The notes: generated by a model not told the origin, from the sequence alone. A stretch of DNA of 64,000 nucleotides from Halonotius roseus (GCF_006861655.1 NZ_SESI01000001.1:694328-758327); one strand, 5' to 3'. Shown: positions 24,835-33,660, numbered from the stretch's first letter. Translations and numbers: made by a program.

Positions 24835-25485
24835 TTAGATTCTGGCGTCGTCGATGACGGCCCGGAACTCCTTGGCGGTCTCGGTGATGGTCTCGAAGTC
24901 GCCGCGGGCGGCCGCATCATAGTCGACGAGCGCGCCGCCAGCACCGACGCATTCGGCTCCGGCCTCGATGTAGTCGCCGGCGTTGTCGGGATCGACGCCG
25001 CCGGTCGGCATCAGCGGGATCTGATCGAGCGGGCCCTTGATCGCGCCGAGATGGCCCGGCCCGAGCGAGGAGGCCGGGAACACCTTTAGCAGATCCGCGC
25101 CAGCCTCGTATCCCGTGATCGCTTCGGTCGGCGTCATGATCCCCGGCGCGACGAGCGTCCCATAGCGGTTGCAGGTGTCGATCACATCCTCATGCAGGCT
25201 CGGGCTAACAACGAAATCCGCGCCGCTGAGCATGACCGTTCGGGCGGTCTCGCTGTCGAGAACGGTGCCGACGCCGACGGCGATCTCCTCGTCGCCGAAG
25301 GAGGCGTCGAGTTCCTCGACCATGTCGGCAATGCCCGGCGTGTCGGCGGTGAGTTCGATCCCGCGGACGCCGCCGGCGACGAGCGCGTCGGTGATATCGA
25401 TCAGCGTGTCGGCGTCGACCCCGCGGAGGACGGCGACGACACCGCTCTCGCGGAGCTGTTGGAACACGTCGTGTTTGGTGTGCAT
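24835..25485 (-). CDS. 2-dehydro-3-deoxy-phosphogluconate (KDPG) aldolase, bacterial Eda type
   Basis: 216 aa class I aldolase of the KDPG/KHG family: VVAVLRGVDADT (residues 16-27), GIELTADTPG with catalytic Glu, VGVGTVL, and the Schiff-base Lys in LLKVFPASSLG (about 133), then MPTGGVDPDN. Splits KDPG to pyruvate and glyceraldehyde-3-P in the semiphosphorylated Entner-Doudoroff route. No kinase or dehydratase gene is adjacent. ATG 25485; GGTTTTTACTA on the coding strand (about 25509-25519) is a TATA-like element at -25 to -34. Confidence 0.87.
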   Translation of the reverse strand: MHTKHDVFQQLRESGVVAVLRGVDADTLIDITDALVAGGVRGIELTADTPGIADMVEELDASFGDEEIAVGVGTVLDSETARTVMLSGADFVVSPSLHEDVIDTCNRYGTLVAPGIMTPTEAITGYEAGADLLKVFPASSLGPGHLGAIKGPLDQIPLMPTGGVDPDNAGDYIEAGAECVGAGGALVDYDAAARGDFETITETAKEFRAVIDDARI

Positions 25486-25873
25486 GCGTCATGTAGCGTC
25501 GCCCACCGTAGTAAAAACCGGGTTCGCGGCGATGGGTGATCGTGAGACCGCTCGATCGGTCGTAGTTGATATCAGCTCTGATACTTTGAGGCGTATTTTT
25601 AATACCGATCTGTACGCGATCACCTGTAGAGCCTGTGGCTGCTGGCCGCATACACAGGCCCCGTGCATCACGACGGAGCGCAACGGGTGTCACCAATCGC
25701 ACGCTCCTCGTTCCTTTTGCTGTCGAGACCACCCACACAATGAGCGACAGCTGATAGGTGGGTACCACACACCGCCTGTCGGGAGCACCAAACGCAGCGC
25801 GAATGGATCTGTGCACAACAATCGTGGATGAAGGCGTTAGATTGATTACTATTGCTTCGAGTTGACAACCCGT
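25486..25873. other. Divergent intergenic region
   Basis: 388 bases between the KDPG aldolase and the multi-HTH locus, holding the upstream regions of both. It contains the AT-rich inverted repeat GTATT-TTT-AATAC (25593-25605). No convincing ORF or RNA fold was found; several short frames here have atypical composition. Confidence 0.5.
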
Positions 25874-25966
25874 ATGAACAGTGGAGTCGGCGGAGTGGGG
25901 GCCGCCACCGACGGACGTGACAGCCAGCCAACCAACACAGCTGCGACGCAGACGGAGGGTCGATGA
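25874..25966 (+). CDS. 30-codon upstream ORF overlapping the multi-HTH gene
   Basis: Thirty residues (begins MNSGVGGVGAATDGRDSQ, ends QTEGR), stopping at TGA 25964-25966. This overlaps the ATG at 25963 of the large gene as ATGA, the same coupling seen between true operon genes in this window. The peptide is Gly/Thr/Gln-rich with no hydrophobic segment. It may be a small protein, a leader that couples translation, or a misread N-terminal region. No homology is claimed. Confidence 0.4.
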   Translation: MNSGVGGVGAATDGRDSQPTNTAATQTEGR

Positions 25967-27528
25967 TGAAGAAACCGACCGACTCAGCGTCCTTCAGCGA
26001 CACCGAATCGGCGGTACTCGAAGCCGCCCTCCGCAACCCGGAGGCGACAAACGCCGAGATCGCCGAGGAGACCGGCACGCGGATCCCGGCCGTCCGGGAT
26101 ATCCGCAACGAGTACGAGGATGAAGTCGAGCTGCCGGATGACGCCGCTGAGGCAGGCGACGCGGTCGAGATCGATGCCGACGCCGCGGATCTCAGCGACG
26201 CACAGCTCGCGGTACTGGAAGCGGCAGCCAGCGATCCGTCGGCGACAAACGCCGAGATCGCCGAGGAGACCGGCAAGCGGATCACATTCGTCCGCGATAC
26301 CCGCAACGAGTACGAGGATCAGGTCGATGTCGGCGTCGAGCCCGAAACCGACGACGCCGACGACACTGCGGGAGGTAGCGACGAGGTTGAGCTCAGCGAT
26401 CTCCAACAAGAGATCCTCGATCTTGTTGCCGCCGATCCGACGCTGACAAACGCCGAGGTCGCCGAGGAGACCGGCGCGCGTGTGACCCTGGTTCGGGACA
26501 CCCGCGCCGAACACGGCGACGGCGGCTTTGAGTTCGGCGGCGAGCCAGCCGACGACGGGGGCGACGCCACCGATGGAGCCGACAGCGACAGCGGTGCCGA
26601 CGGCGATCTCCAAGCGCGGATTCAGGAACTCGCCGAGGAGAACCCCGAGATGACCTACAGCGAGATCGCCGCGGAGGTCGGCGCGCGCGTCCCGCTCGTC
26701 AGGGATACGCTTGCCGACTACGACTACAGCAGCGGCGGCGGGATCGAAACCGCTGACGACGGCGAGCTGCCACCCGGTGTCGACGCCAGCATGCTGTCGG
26801 ACACCGAGCAGGCGATCCTCGAACTCGCCCAGGATGATCCCGAGCTCACCAACGCCGAGATCGCCGCCAAAACCGGCACCCACGTGGCGATCGTCCGGGA
26901 CACCCGCGCCGAACACGAGCCCGGGAAGTCGGCCGACTACGGTGGGCAGGGAACTATCGAAGAAGACGACGAGGACGATGACGATGCCGGCACGGTCAGT
27001 GCCAGCACGGACGACCGAGAGTGGGATCCCGGCGAGCCGAGCGACCTCCAGACGGAGATCCTCAGACTCGCCTTGGAGAACCCTGAACTCACCAACGCCG
27101 AGATCGCCGCCGAAACCGGCGCGCGCGTCCCGGTCGTTAGAGACACCCGCGCCGACTACGCCGATCTCGAGCTGTCGGAGCTCGACGACGACGCCGGCGA
27201 GGCGACGGGCGAGTCATCGATCGACGTCGGTCCCGGCGAGCCGACAGCGGTTCAGGAGTCGATTCTGGCTGCCGCCGCCGAGAATCCGGACGCAACCAAC
27301 GCCGAGATCGCCGACGACCTCGGCGTTCGCGTCACCCTCGTTCGGGATACGCGACGAACCTACGAGGCCGGCGATGCCGACAGCGCGAGCGACACCGACA
27401 GCGACGCAGGCGACGAGGGAGCGGCGGAGACAGCCGCCGGGCCTGAAGCCGGCGTCTCGATGGGACGACTCGTCGCACTCGCGGCACTGGTGATTTTGAT
27501 CATCGTTGTCCTGCTCAGCTTCAACTGA
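25963..27528 (+). CDS. Tail-anchored protein of seven helix-turn-helix-like repeats
   Basis: 521 aa. Seven ~42-residue units at about 11-52, 77-118, 144-185, 214-254, 278-319, 359-400 and 427-468. Consensus: LSDxQxAILELAxxNPELTN, AEIAEETGxRVxLVRDTR, ending in an acidic/aromatic xEYE. The pattern (helix, T-N-A-E-I-A helix, turn G, helix VRDTR) is that of Lrp/AsnC-type or sigma-like HTH DNA-binding units. Linkers are Asp/Gly/Ala-rich. The last 22 residues (about 500-521) form one transmembrane helix ending LLSFN. That topology puts all seven units in the cytoplasm. DNA tethering to the membrane is an inference; the units could instead bind protein. Confidence 0.8.
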   Translation: MMKKPTDSASFSDTESAVLEAALRNPEATNAEIAEETGTRIPAVRDIRNEYEDEVELPDDAAEAGDAVEIDADAADLSDAQLAVLEAAASDPSATNAEIAEETGKRITFVRDTRNEYEDQVDVGVEPETDDADDTAGGSDEVELSDLQQEILDLVAADPTLTNAEVAEETGARVTLVRDTRAEHGDGGFEFGGEPADDGGDATDGADSDSGADGDLQARIQELAEENPEMTYSEIAAEVGARVPLVRDTLADYDYSSGGGIETADDGELPPGVDASMLSDTEQAILELAQDDPELTNAEIAAKTGTHVAIVRDTRAEHEPGKSADYGGQGTIEEDDEDDDDAGTVSASTDDREWDPGEPSDLQTEILRLALENPELTNAEIAAETGARVPVVRDTRADYADLELSELDDDAGEATGESSIDVGPGEPTAVQESILAAAAENPDATNAEIADDLGVRVTLVRDTRRTYEAGDADSASDTDSDAGDEGAAETAAGPEAGVSMGRLVALAALVILIIVVLLSFN

Positions 27529-27680
27529 CGACGACTGCTACGTCTCTTACTTTTACCGACGGTCGTGGAGCATTCGTCTCCGGGTTTCAGGAACTGCCGT
27601 GCAAGATGGAGGGCGCGTATATCGCACCGACTGACTACCGCCTCACCTGCAAATATATGTCGTGACATCTTCACTACTTA

Positions 27681-29474
27681 TCAGGATGTGTTCACAACTC
27701 TAATATTATCGACTCTGAAGTAGGTGTTAGCGTGGTCTCCGGCATTACAATATGGAGATGGTTCGATACGGAACTCAATATCAACATCACCATCAACTGA
27801 AACCGTCTCGCTAATTGAGCCAGTTTCAGTTCCACCAGAGGTGTGATTGATTATAGACTCACTACCGCTTTCGCCGAATGAATCGTATATTTCTTCGCCA
27901 TCTTCAATGACTATGACCTTACATTGTTCAAACCATTGCTCAGCCTCGACTTCGTAATCAAACGCAATTTCTATCTCGCCACTGGTTTCACCGATATTTG
28001 TACTGGCTGTGGCATTGTTACATTTGAAAACTCGAAGATTCATTTGCGTCGTATCTATGATTTCCACATCTGCATCGCCTTCGGCGTCGGTTTGCCAGCT
28101 TTCAATCTCTATTTCGGAACTAGTAGAATCTTCAATTGTCACACTTACTGGCTCACTGAGCTCAGTTGAAAGTCCATTTTCACCTACCGCTTCATCTAGA
28201 TTTGCTGTGAATGTTCCATTGGAGGAAGCTTGATACGTAGCCTCATATGTGAAAGAACCTGAATTATTGTCCGCTCTGACGAAATCACCAGTGGTAAGAG
28301 TTGTTGATTCTGCACCAGAAATAAGCACTTCAATTGTATTCAGTTGCTTTGACGAATCGAAAGAAACACGAAGCTGTCGATTTCCTGTATTTGCGATACT
28401 GAACGCACTTATTGATGGTGCAGTTGGGTTATCTGTACCACTTGATTCATTTATTTGAACATTGTCGACTCTGAAGTAGGTGTTAGCGTGGTCTCCGGCA
28501 TTACAATATGGAGATGGTTCGATACGGAACTCAATATCAACATCACCATCAACTGAAACCGTCTCGCTAATTGAGCCAGTTTCAGTTCCACCAGAGGTGT
28601 GATTGATTATAGACTCACTACCGCTTTCACCGAATGAATCGTATATTTCTTCGCCATCTTCAATGACTATGACCTTACATTGTTCAAACCATTGCTCAGC
28701 CTCGACTTCGTAATCAAACGCAATTTCTATCTCGCCATTGGTCTCGCCTAATTCTCTGGACGCAATAGCAGTATTACACTTATATACCCGTAGGTTGAGA
28801 GATTCAGTATCGACTACATCCACATTGGCATCCCCCTCAGCTCGGTATTCCCACTCAGCGGCTGAACCTTCTGATATCTCTGGTTCTTCCCCATCAACTT
28901 CTTCCTGATCAAGGTTAGCCTCAGAGGTGTTTTCCCCATCGACTTCTTCCTGGTCAAGGTTAGCCTCAGAAGAGTTTGGTACAGTTGTTTCGGTAGTGGT
29001 GGACTCTGGTGGAGAATATCGGTCAAGGGTAGCTGGTGTTTCTTTGCCAACATAGACTAGCCGAATCTGTTCATCAGTTTGAATGGGTGTTGCCCAATTG
29101 AGAATATCTGGACCAAGAACTGCAGTTGAACCTACAGTAATATCCTCATCTGGGCCAGCAGTTGTCGAACCCAATTCTGCCCACCGAGTTTCGTGCCCGT
29201 TTTTATGCCGAATCTGGAGGTTACCTGCGTTGATTTGGGCTCCTCCAGTGAATTCAATGGCCGCTTGTTGTGTCTCACTATCATATTCAAAAGTGAAACT
29301 GGCAGTATCGATATCTGGCGTTTCCGCATTTCCACCATCTTCATCAGGATTTTCTTCATCAGCCTCTGTTTCGATTGTTACACTGTCTGAACAGCCTGCA
29401 ATTCCCACCATCGCTCCTGTTAGTCCTGCACCAAGGAATTCTCGTCGTAGTGACTTGAAATCAGTATCACGCAT
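27681..29474 (-). CDS. Tat lipoprotein with duplicated beta domain, low GC
   Basis: 597 aa. SLRREFLGAGLTG is a twin-arginine signal, and IAGC (Cys28) the lipobox. After an N-terminal beta domain (about 50-150) come two copies of SEANLDQEEVDGE, then two homologous ~130-aa domains (about 208-340 and 460-592) that are virtually identical over residues 247-336 and 499-588, with conserved Cys pairs (FEQCKVIV, SPYCNAGDHA). A separate beta-sandwich-like spacer lies between. Codon usage is much more AT-rich than neighbours, indicating transfer. A surface adhesin or binding protein is plausible; ligand unknown. Confidence 0.75.
   Translation of the reverse strand: MRDTDFKSLRREFLGAGLTGAMVGIAGCSDSVTIETEADEENPDEDGGNAETPDIDTASFTFEYDSETQQAAIEFTGGAQINAGNLQIRHKNGHETRWAELGSTTAGPDEDITVGSTAVLGPDILNWATPIQTDEQIRLVYVGKETPATLDRYSPPESTTTETTVPNSSEANLDQEEVDGENTSEANLDQEEVDGEEPEISEGSAAEWEYRAEGDANVDVVDTESLNLRVYKCNTAIASRELGETNGEIEIAFDYEVEAEQWFEQCKVIVIEDGEEIYDSFGESGSESIINHTSGGTETGSISETVSVDGDVDIEFRIEPSPYCNAGDHANTYFRVDNVQINESSGTDNPTAPSISAFSIANTGNRQLRVSFDSSKQLNTIEVLISGAESTTLTTGDFVRADNNSGSFTYEATYQASSNGTFTANLDEAVGENGLSTELSEPVSVTIEDSTSSEIEIESWQTDAEGDADVEIIDTTQMNLRVFKCNNATASTNIGETSGEIEIAFDYEVEAEQWFEQCKVIVIEDGEEIYDSFGESGSESIINHTSGGTETGSISETVSVDGDVDIEFRIEPSPYCNAGDHANTYFRVDNIRVVNTS
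27711..27981. repeat. 271-base internal direct repeat, unit 1
   Basis: Matches 28467-28737, exactly 756 bases (252 codons) away, with a single mismatch (TCGCCG here versus TCACCG there). It encodes the conserved core of the C-terminal duplicated domain of the lipoprotein. Outside this block the two domains diverge clearly, so the block looks like recent gene conversion rather than an old duplication. Confidence 0.9.
28467..28737. repeat. 271-base internal direct repeat, unit 2
   Basis: Partner of 27711-27981 in the same gene, encoding the first copy of the duplicated domain. One base difference over 271. Recombination between the two would delete 756 bases in frame and leave a shorter, intact protein. 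Confidence 0.9.
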
Positions 29475-29499
29475 GATACTGTATGGCAGATTAGATTAC

Positions 29500-29510
29500 T
29501 TATATTTAAT
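29500..29510 (-). promoter_or_regulatory. TATA box of the low-GC lipoprotein gene
   Basis: On the minus strand the sequence reads TTAAATATAAGTAAT, centred about 30 bases before the ATG at 29474. Position and sequence fit an archaeal TATA box with a very short leader. Confidence 0.5.
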
Positions 29511-29687
29511 TGAACATTTCACTAATAGGTGTAGTTATCCTGTGGGTCTACTGGTTTTGTTCTCTATATTCGGCACACCGCACATCCCAATATCACACTT
29601 CAGGTAGTTGTTTCACCAAACCAAACAAGACGTACATTTTTTATTCGGCTCGGCGACAGCAATTTTCAACCACAAGGTTCGATCGGT

Positions 29688-30452
29688 TTAGTCGGTTCGC
29701 GGGATCGCGTACGCGCCGGCGACAAAGAAGGCGACCGCAAGGGCTGCCACCACACCCAATTCAACTCCGTAGGGCTCGGTAATCGACGGCTCGTAGGTCA
29801 GCGCGCGAACGCCACGGGCGAAGTACGTCAGCGGCGAGAGCTCAACGAGCGGAGCGAACCACCCCGGGAGCAGCGCGAGCGGCACGAAGGTATCTGATAG
29901 GAAAAGTAGGGGAAAGGCGATCGTGTTGCTGGCGGCGATCACCCCGTCCTGTGTCGAGGAGAGCCGACCGAGGATCGCCCCAAAGCCACAGAACAGAACG
30001 ACCGCACAGACGACGAATGGAACCAACAGCGCGAGGCGCGCGGTGAACGGGACGACCGCGCCGGTCAACGCGACGACCAACCCGAGGATCAACAGGCTGG
30101 CGAGCCCGATGATGGCGACGTTGACGAGCGTGTGAGCGATCAGCCACTCACCGCGGCCCAGCGGTGTCGTTGCCAGCTTTTCGAACCGGTTGTCGTCGCG
30201 GTGGCGGGCGATCTCACTGCCGACACGCGACAGCGGCGTGAACAGCACCACGGTCGCCAGATAGCCGGGGATGTAGTAGGCCGGCGGCTCGGCAAACAGG
30301 CCGCCGGCTGTTGGCTGGGTGCGGACGAGCGCGCCGAAGATCACCACGAGCAACACAGGGAAAAAGAACGTAAAGAAGACCGCTGTCCGGCGACGCAGGA
30401 AGGAGTGCCAAGCGGCGGTCGCCTCCGCCCGGATTCGGCGGATCCGACTCAT
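29688..30452 (-). CDS. ABC-2 type transporter permease
   Basis: 254 aa with six transmembrane helices: an N-terminal basic stretch (MSRIRRIRAEATAAWHSFLRRR), helix FFTFFFPVLLVVIFGALV, the family-typical P-loop RVGSEIARHRDDNRFEKLATTPL, and later helices ending FFVAGAYAIPRTD. Forms a drug/lipid/polysaccharide exporter with the upstream ATPase, whose stop overlaps this start (ATGA 30449-30452). Substrate unknown. Confidence 0.88.
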   Translation of the reverse strand: MSRIRRIRAEATAAWHSFLRRRTAVFFTFFFPVLLVVIFGALVRTQPTAGGLFAEPPAYYIPGYLATVVLFTPLSRVGSEIARHRDDNRFEKLATTPLGRGEWLIAHTLVNVAIIGLASLLILGLVVALTGAVVPFTARLALLVPFVVCAVVLFCGFGAILGRLSSTQDGVIAASNTIAFPLLFLSDTFVPLALLPGWFAPLVELSPLTYFARGVRALTYEPSITEPYGVELGVVAALAVAFFVAGAYAIPRTD

Positions 30453-31441
30453 TCCGCACCCTCCTGGGGCTCGGCGGTCGGCGTCACCGCGTTGGGCTCG
30501 GTCGTCGTCCCGGCCGGCACGCCACCGGTATCGAGACGCTCACCGCCGGCGAACTGCTCGCCGGTCAGCTGGAGATACACGTCCTCCAGACTGGGTTCAG
30601 CCCAGGTCAGCGAGCCGTAGTCGATACCGGCCGTCGACAACGCCGCGGCCGCATCGCCGATCTCGACCGGCGAAACACCGGTGACGACGACCGTCGTGTG
30701 GCTCGCGGTCGCAGCGAAGTCAGCCTCACGAAGGGCGTTGACGGCGGCTTCCGGCTGGTCGGTGTCGATGACGAGCCGGCTATCGCCGCCGTGAGCCTCA
30801 ATCAGTTCTGTCGGTGTGCCGACGGCGACCAGCCGGCCGTCCTGAAGGAGGCCGACGCGGTCGGCGAGCCGCTGTACCTCCGTCATCGAGTGGCTTGTGA
30901 GGACGATCGTGGTGCCGCCGTCGGCCAGCTCCTCCAGCAGCGACCACAGCGACTGTCGGCCCGCGGGGTCGATGCCGGTCGTCGGCTCGTCGAGAAACAG
31001 CAGGTCGGGGTCGTTGACCAGCGCGATCCCGACGCAGACCCGGCGTTGCTGGCCACCGGAGAGCGTCTCATACCAGCTGTCGGCCGCATCGGTCAGCCCG
31101 ACGGCCGCAAGCACCTCCTCAGTCGACCGGGCTGTCTCGTAGAGCCCGCCGTAGTAGTCGATGAGCTCGCGGGCGGTGAGCCGAGCCGGCGGCGAAAACG
31201 ATTGGGGGAGCAGCCCGATCCGGTCGGCGTCGACAGCGGTCGGGGCCGCGCCGCGGACGGTGATCTCGCCGTCAACGGGTGTGGTTCCGGTGAGCGCGCG
31301 GACGAGCGTCGTTTTGCCCGCGCCGTTGGGGCCGATCAGCCCGAAGACCTCGCCGTCGGCGACCGAGAGATCGACGCCGTCCAAGGCGACCGTCTCGCCG
31401 TAGCGTTTGCTGACACCGGCGGCGACAACAGCCTCGTTCAT
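30449..31441 (-). CDS. ABC transporter ATP-binding protein
   Basis: 330 aa. Walker A GPNGAGKTT (37-45), Q-loop LLPQSF, signature LSGGQQRRVCVG, Walker B DLLFLDEPTTGID and H-loop LTSHSM. The C-terminal ~90 residues are the accessory domain found in CcmA/DrrA-type ATPases. Energises the permease encoded immediately downstream. ATG start 31441. Confidence 0.93.
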   Translation of the reverse strand: MNEAVVAAGVSKRYGETVALDGVDLSVADGEVFGLIGPNGAGKTTLVRALTGTTPVDGEITVRGAAPTAVDADRIGLLPQSFSPPARLTARELIDYYGGLYETARSTEEVLAAVGLTDAADSWYETLSGGQQRRVCVGIALVNDPDLLFLDEPTTGIDPAGRQSLWSLLEELADGGTTIVLTSHSMTEVQRLADRVGLLQDGRLVAVGTPTELIEAHGGDSRLVIDTDQPEAAVNALREADFAATASHTTVVVTGVSPVEIGDAAAALSTAGIDYGSLTWAEPSLEDVYLQLTGEQFAGGERLDTGGVPAGTTTEPNAVTPTAEPQEGAE

Positions 31442-31552
31442 AGCCGTACTGGGTGGGGTTTCGGCCTAAGGATTCCGTTTCGGTGGTCGGGATGCAACCA
31501 AGGCGATTTTCGACCCCAACAGCTAATATGGGGGAATCACAAATATGTCTAT

Positions 31553-31690
31553 ATGGCCGGGGGGCTATGGGGGGGCAGTAGCAACACCTGTCGATGTGAC
31601 AGGGGCTATCTGTCGACGGTTGCGCTCGTAATGATGTTCGTCATCTGTGTGGCGATCAGCCTGACAACAGGAATGGCTGTGTTCCTATAA
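31553..31690 (+). CDS. Possible 45-aa single-span membrane protein
   Basis: 45 residues: a Gly/Ser/Cys-rich N-terminus (MAGGLWGGSSNTCRC) followed by one hydrophobic helix (TVALVMMFVICVAISLTTGM) and stop. It lies alone between the ABC operon and the PadR-type gene. The sequence before it has an AT-rich stretch (CTAATATG, about 31523-31530). Composition suits a small membrane protein, but with 45 codons chance cannot be excluded. Confidence 0.35.
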   Translation: MAGGLWGGSSNTCRCDRGYLSTVALVMMFVICVAISLTTGMAVFL

Positions 31691-31709
31691 TGGTCGACAG
31701 TATCGTTGG

Positions 31710-32027
31710 TTATGACTGTCGTATACAGGTGTCAGTCATTCGATCATTGAGGTAGCCGTCTTCCCACTCTCGACGGTGTTGGAGCACGGTGAGCCCTGCT
31801 TCGGTTATCGCATAGTAGTTTGTGCGCTGATCTTTCGATCCTTTTTCGATGAGCGACCGCTCAGCAAGGATATCGAGATTGGTATACAGCTGTCCGTGTC
31901 CGACATTGATCCACTGTTCTAACTCACGACAGATTGTCTGTCCAGACGGTTTGTGATGGCCTGCGATGATGTACAGCAGGTCACGCTGAAACCCGGAGAG
32001 GTTGAATGCGTGTTGTTTGGGCTCCAT
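31710..32027 (-). CDS. PadR-like winged-helix transcriptional regulator
   Basis: 105 aa from ATG 32027 (MEPKQHAFNLSGFQRDLLYI). Winged helix: FQRDLLYIIAG, SGQTICRELEQWINV, then HGQLYTNLDILAERSLIEKG with the wing DQRTNYYAITEAG. PadR-type proteins in haloarchaea are common small repressors. A TATA-like GTTATAAC lies at about 32069-32076. No obvious target is adjacent other than the divergent membrane-protein gene. Confidence 0.82.
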   Translation of the reverse strand: MEPKQHAFNLSGFQRDLLYIIAGHHKPSGQTICRELEQWINVGHGQLYTNLDILAERSLIEKGSKDQRTNYYAITEAGLTVLQHRREWEDGYLNDRMTDTCIRQS

Positions 32028-32196
32028 GGCAACGAAACGTACAGACTGCAACGAATGTAGTTATAACACACCTGAAATAAGACAATCAATGCCTGTGAGC
32101 AGTCTATCATACAAGCTACACTGAGATACACAGTAGATCCGGCCGAAACCGAGGAGCGTATTAGCAGCCAGGACGTGACAAACGGCAATACAATCG

Positions 32197-32616
32197 ATGT
32201 ATTCCCGAAACCACGCCATAGTCTCAGCGATAGTGGCACTTCCCGTCGCTGTCGGCGCGCCATCCGGACACAGGATCGCACTCTGGGTTGCCATGGTTGT
32301 TGTCGGTGTCGGAATTGACGCCGATCATTTCCTTGTCGCACGCCTCAATCGTGGCGATTGGAAGAATGTCCGACGGTGTCTACAAGAGCCCTCGTTGCTA
32401 CTACGGGGCCAAACCTCGATATTCGATTGGGGCGATCTGTGGCGCGATCAGCGGTTGCTGAGTCATCTGCTCATCGGGGGTGTGCTCGTGGCTGGGATCT
32501 GGCCGCTGCACCGATACTGGGCGTTCGGGATAGCGGTGACAGTGTATACACACCTCGTTGCGGATCTGTACTCGGATATGCAAACGAGAACGGCGTATTT
32601 GGCCGGCGAGACGTAA
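32197..32616 (+). CDS. Small membrane protein, YdjM/metal-dependent-hydrolase-like
   Basis: 139 aa with three or four transmembrane helices. Conserved polar residues lie near helix ends: RNHAIVSA (His6), GIDADHFLVARL (D-x-D-H) and YTHLVADLYSD. This D-x-DH plus late H-x3-D pattern is reminiscent of the DUF457/YdjM inner-membrane hydrolase family, but the protein is short and the central RTxTHS motif is replaced by RLLSHLL. Activity is uncertain. Confidence 0.55.
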   Translation: MYSRNHAIVSAIVALPVAVGAPSGHRIALWVAMVVVGVGIDADHFLVARLNRGDWKNVRRCLQEPSLLLRGQTSIFDWGDLWRDQRLLSHLLIGGVLVAGIWPLHRYWAFGIAVTVYTHLVADLYSDMQTRTAYLAGET

Positions 32617-32674
32617 CCGATAGGAAAAAACGGTGCTGTCGCCGGACACAGTCGGCACGGGTAGCCGACGGCTG

Positions 32675-33658
32675 TTACGACGAGACGGTTGACGACGGCT
32701 GTGGTGATGTAACACCACCAGCCAGCTGGTCGATAGCGATGACGACCACAGCACCGACAACTGCAGAGCCAACAAACAATCCACCAATGGTAGGTGTCCA
32801 CCACTGAACACTGCCGCCAAGCGCAAGCTCTGTCTGTTCGATCGGGGCACGAAGCGCGCCGACGATGAGGCTGATCAGGAACGCAGTCGTCGCCTCACGA
32901 TAGGAATCAAGTGCCCAGCGAATGGTGTGTGCAACGGTAACAAGTCCAACAACGCCACCGCTTAGAAAGACGGTGATCGGGACACCCGGCTCGACGAGGA
33001 CAGCACGCTGTCCGGTGACAATCGCACCAAGCGCGTCAGTGAACGCCGTGAGTGTGCGTGACAGGTATTCGTACTGCCCAAGCATGATCAATAGAAGCGA
33101 TCCGGAAACACCCGGTAGCACCATCGCGCTGATCGCAACTGCTCCGGCCACAAATACGAGCGGAAGCGTCGGTTGGGTGACTGTCGCTGCGTATCCCGAA
33201 AGACTGAACGCGATCAGTACACCTGTTATCGCGGCAGTTTTTTCTCCACGCGTCGAAAGCGAGATCTCACTGTAGAGCACGAAAGCCGATGCAGCGATCA
33301 GGCCAAAAAAGAAGCCATAGGTTGCCACAGGAGCACTCGAAAGCAGCACGGTCAACACGCGGAGGATTGTAACAACAGCAGTACCCACCCCTGCGCCAAG
33401 CGCAATGAGGAATCCGATATCGATCTCTCGGAGTGCGGCAACAGCATCGGATCGTTGTTCCGAGCGGAAGCCGGAGACGATACGACGAAGTCGACGAGGA
33501 TCGATAGCAGTGAGGGCACTGATCAATCGCTGATAAATTCCGGTAATGAGGGCGATCGTTCCACCGGAAACACCTGGAACAGCATCAGCGGCACCCATAC
33601 AGAGCCCCCGGAGATAAATACCGGCGAGGTCACGGAATGTGGTTGTTTGTGAGATCAT
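32675..33658 (-). CDS. DUF368 membrane protein, polyprenyl-phosphate flippase (PopT) homologue
   Basis: 327 aa, about eight to ten transmembrane helices, with the DUF368 signature GAADAVPGVSGGTIALITG near the N-terminus and its inverted-repeat echo VLPGVSGSLLLIMLG in the middle, the two re-entrant loops of the family. Bacterial DUF368 proteins recycle undecaprenyl phosphate across the membrane; an archaeal member would return dolichyl/polyprenyl phosphate. It is last in an operon of lipid-linked-sugar genes, two bases after gtrA, which fits that role. Confidence 0.85.
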   Translation of the reverse strand: MISQTTTFRDLAGIYLRGLCMGAADAVPGVSGGTIALITGIYQRLISALTAIDPRRLRRIVSGFRSEQRSDAVAALREIDIGFLIALGAGVGTAVVTILRVLTVLLSSAPVATYGFFFGLIAASAFVLYSEISLSTRGEKTAAITGVLIAFSLSGYAATVTQPTLPLVFVAGAVAISAMVLPGVSGSLLLIMLGQYEYLSRTLTAFTDALGAIVTGQRAVLVEPGVPITVFLSGGVVGLVTVAHTIRWALDSYREATTAFLISLIVGALRAPIEQTELALGGSVQWWTPTIGGLFVGSAVVGAVVVIAIDQLAGGVTSPQPSSTVSS

Positions 33659-33660
33659 GA

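Noticed and set aside
27681-29474. Possible assembly duplication in the lipoprotein
   Set aside because: The two units differ at one base and are embedded in clearly different flanking domain sequence, so a simple assembly artefact is unlikely, though not excluded.
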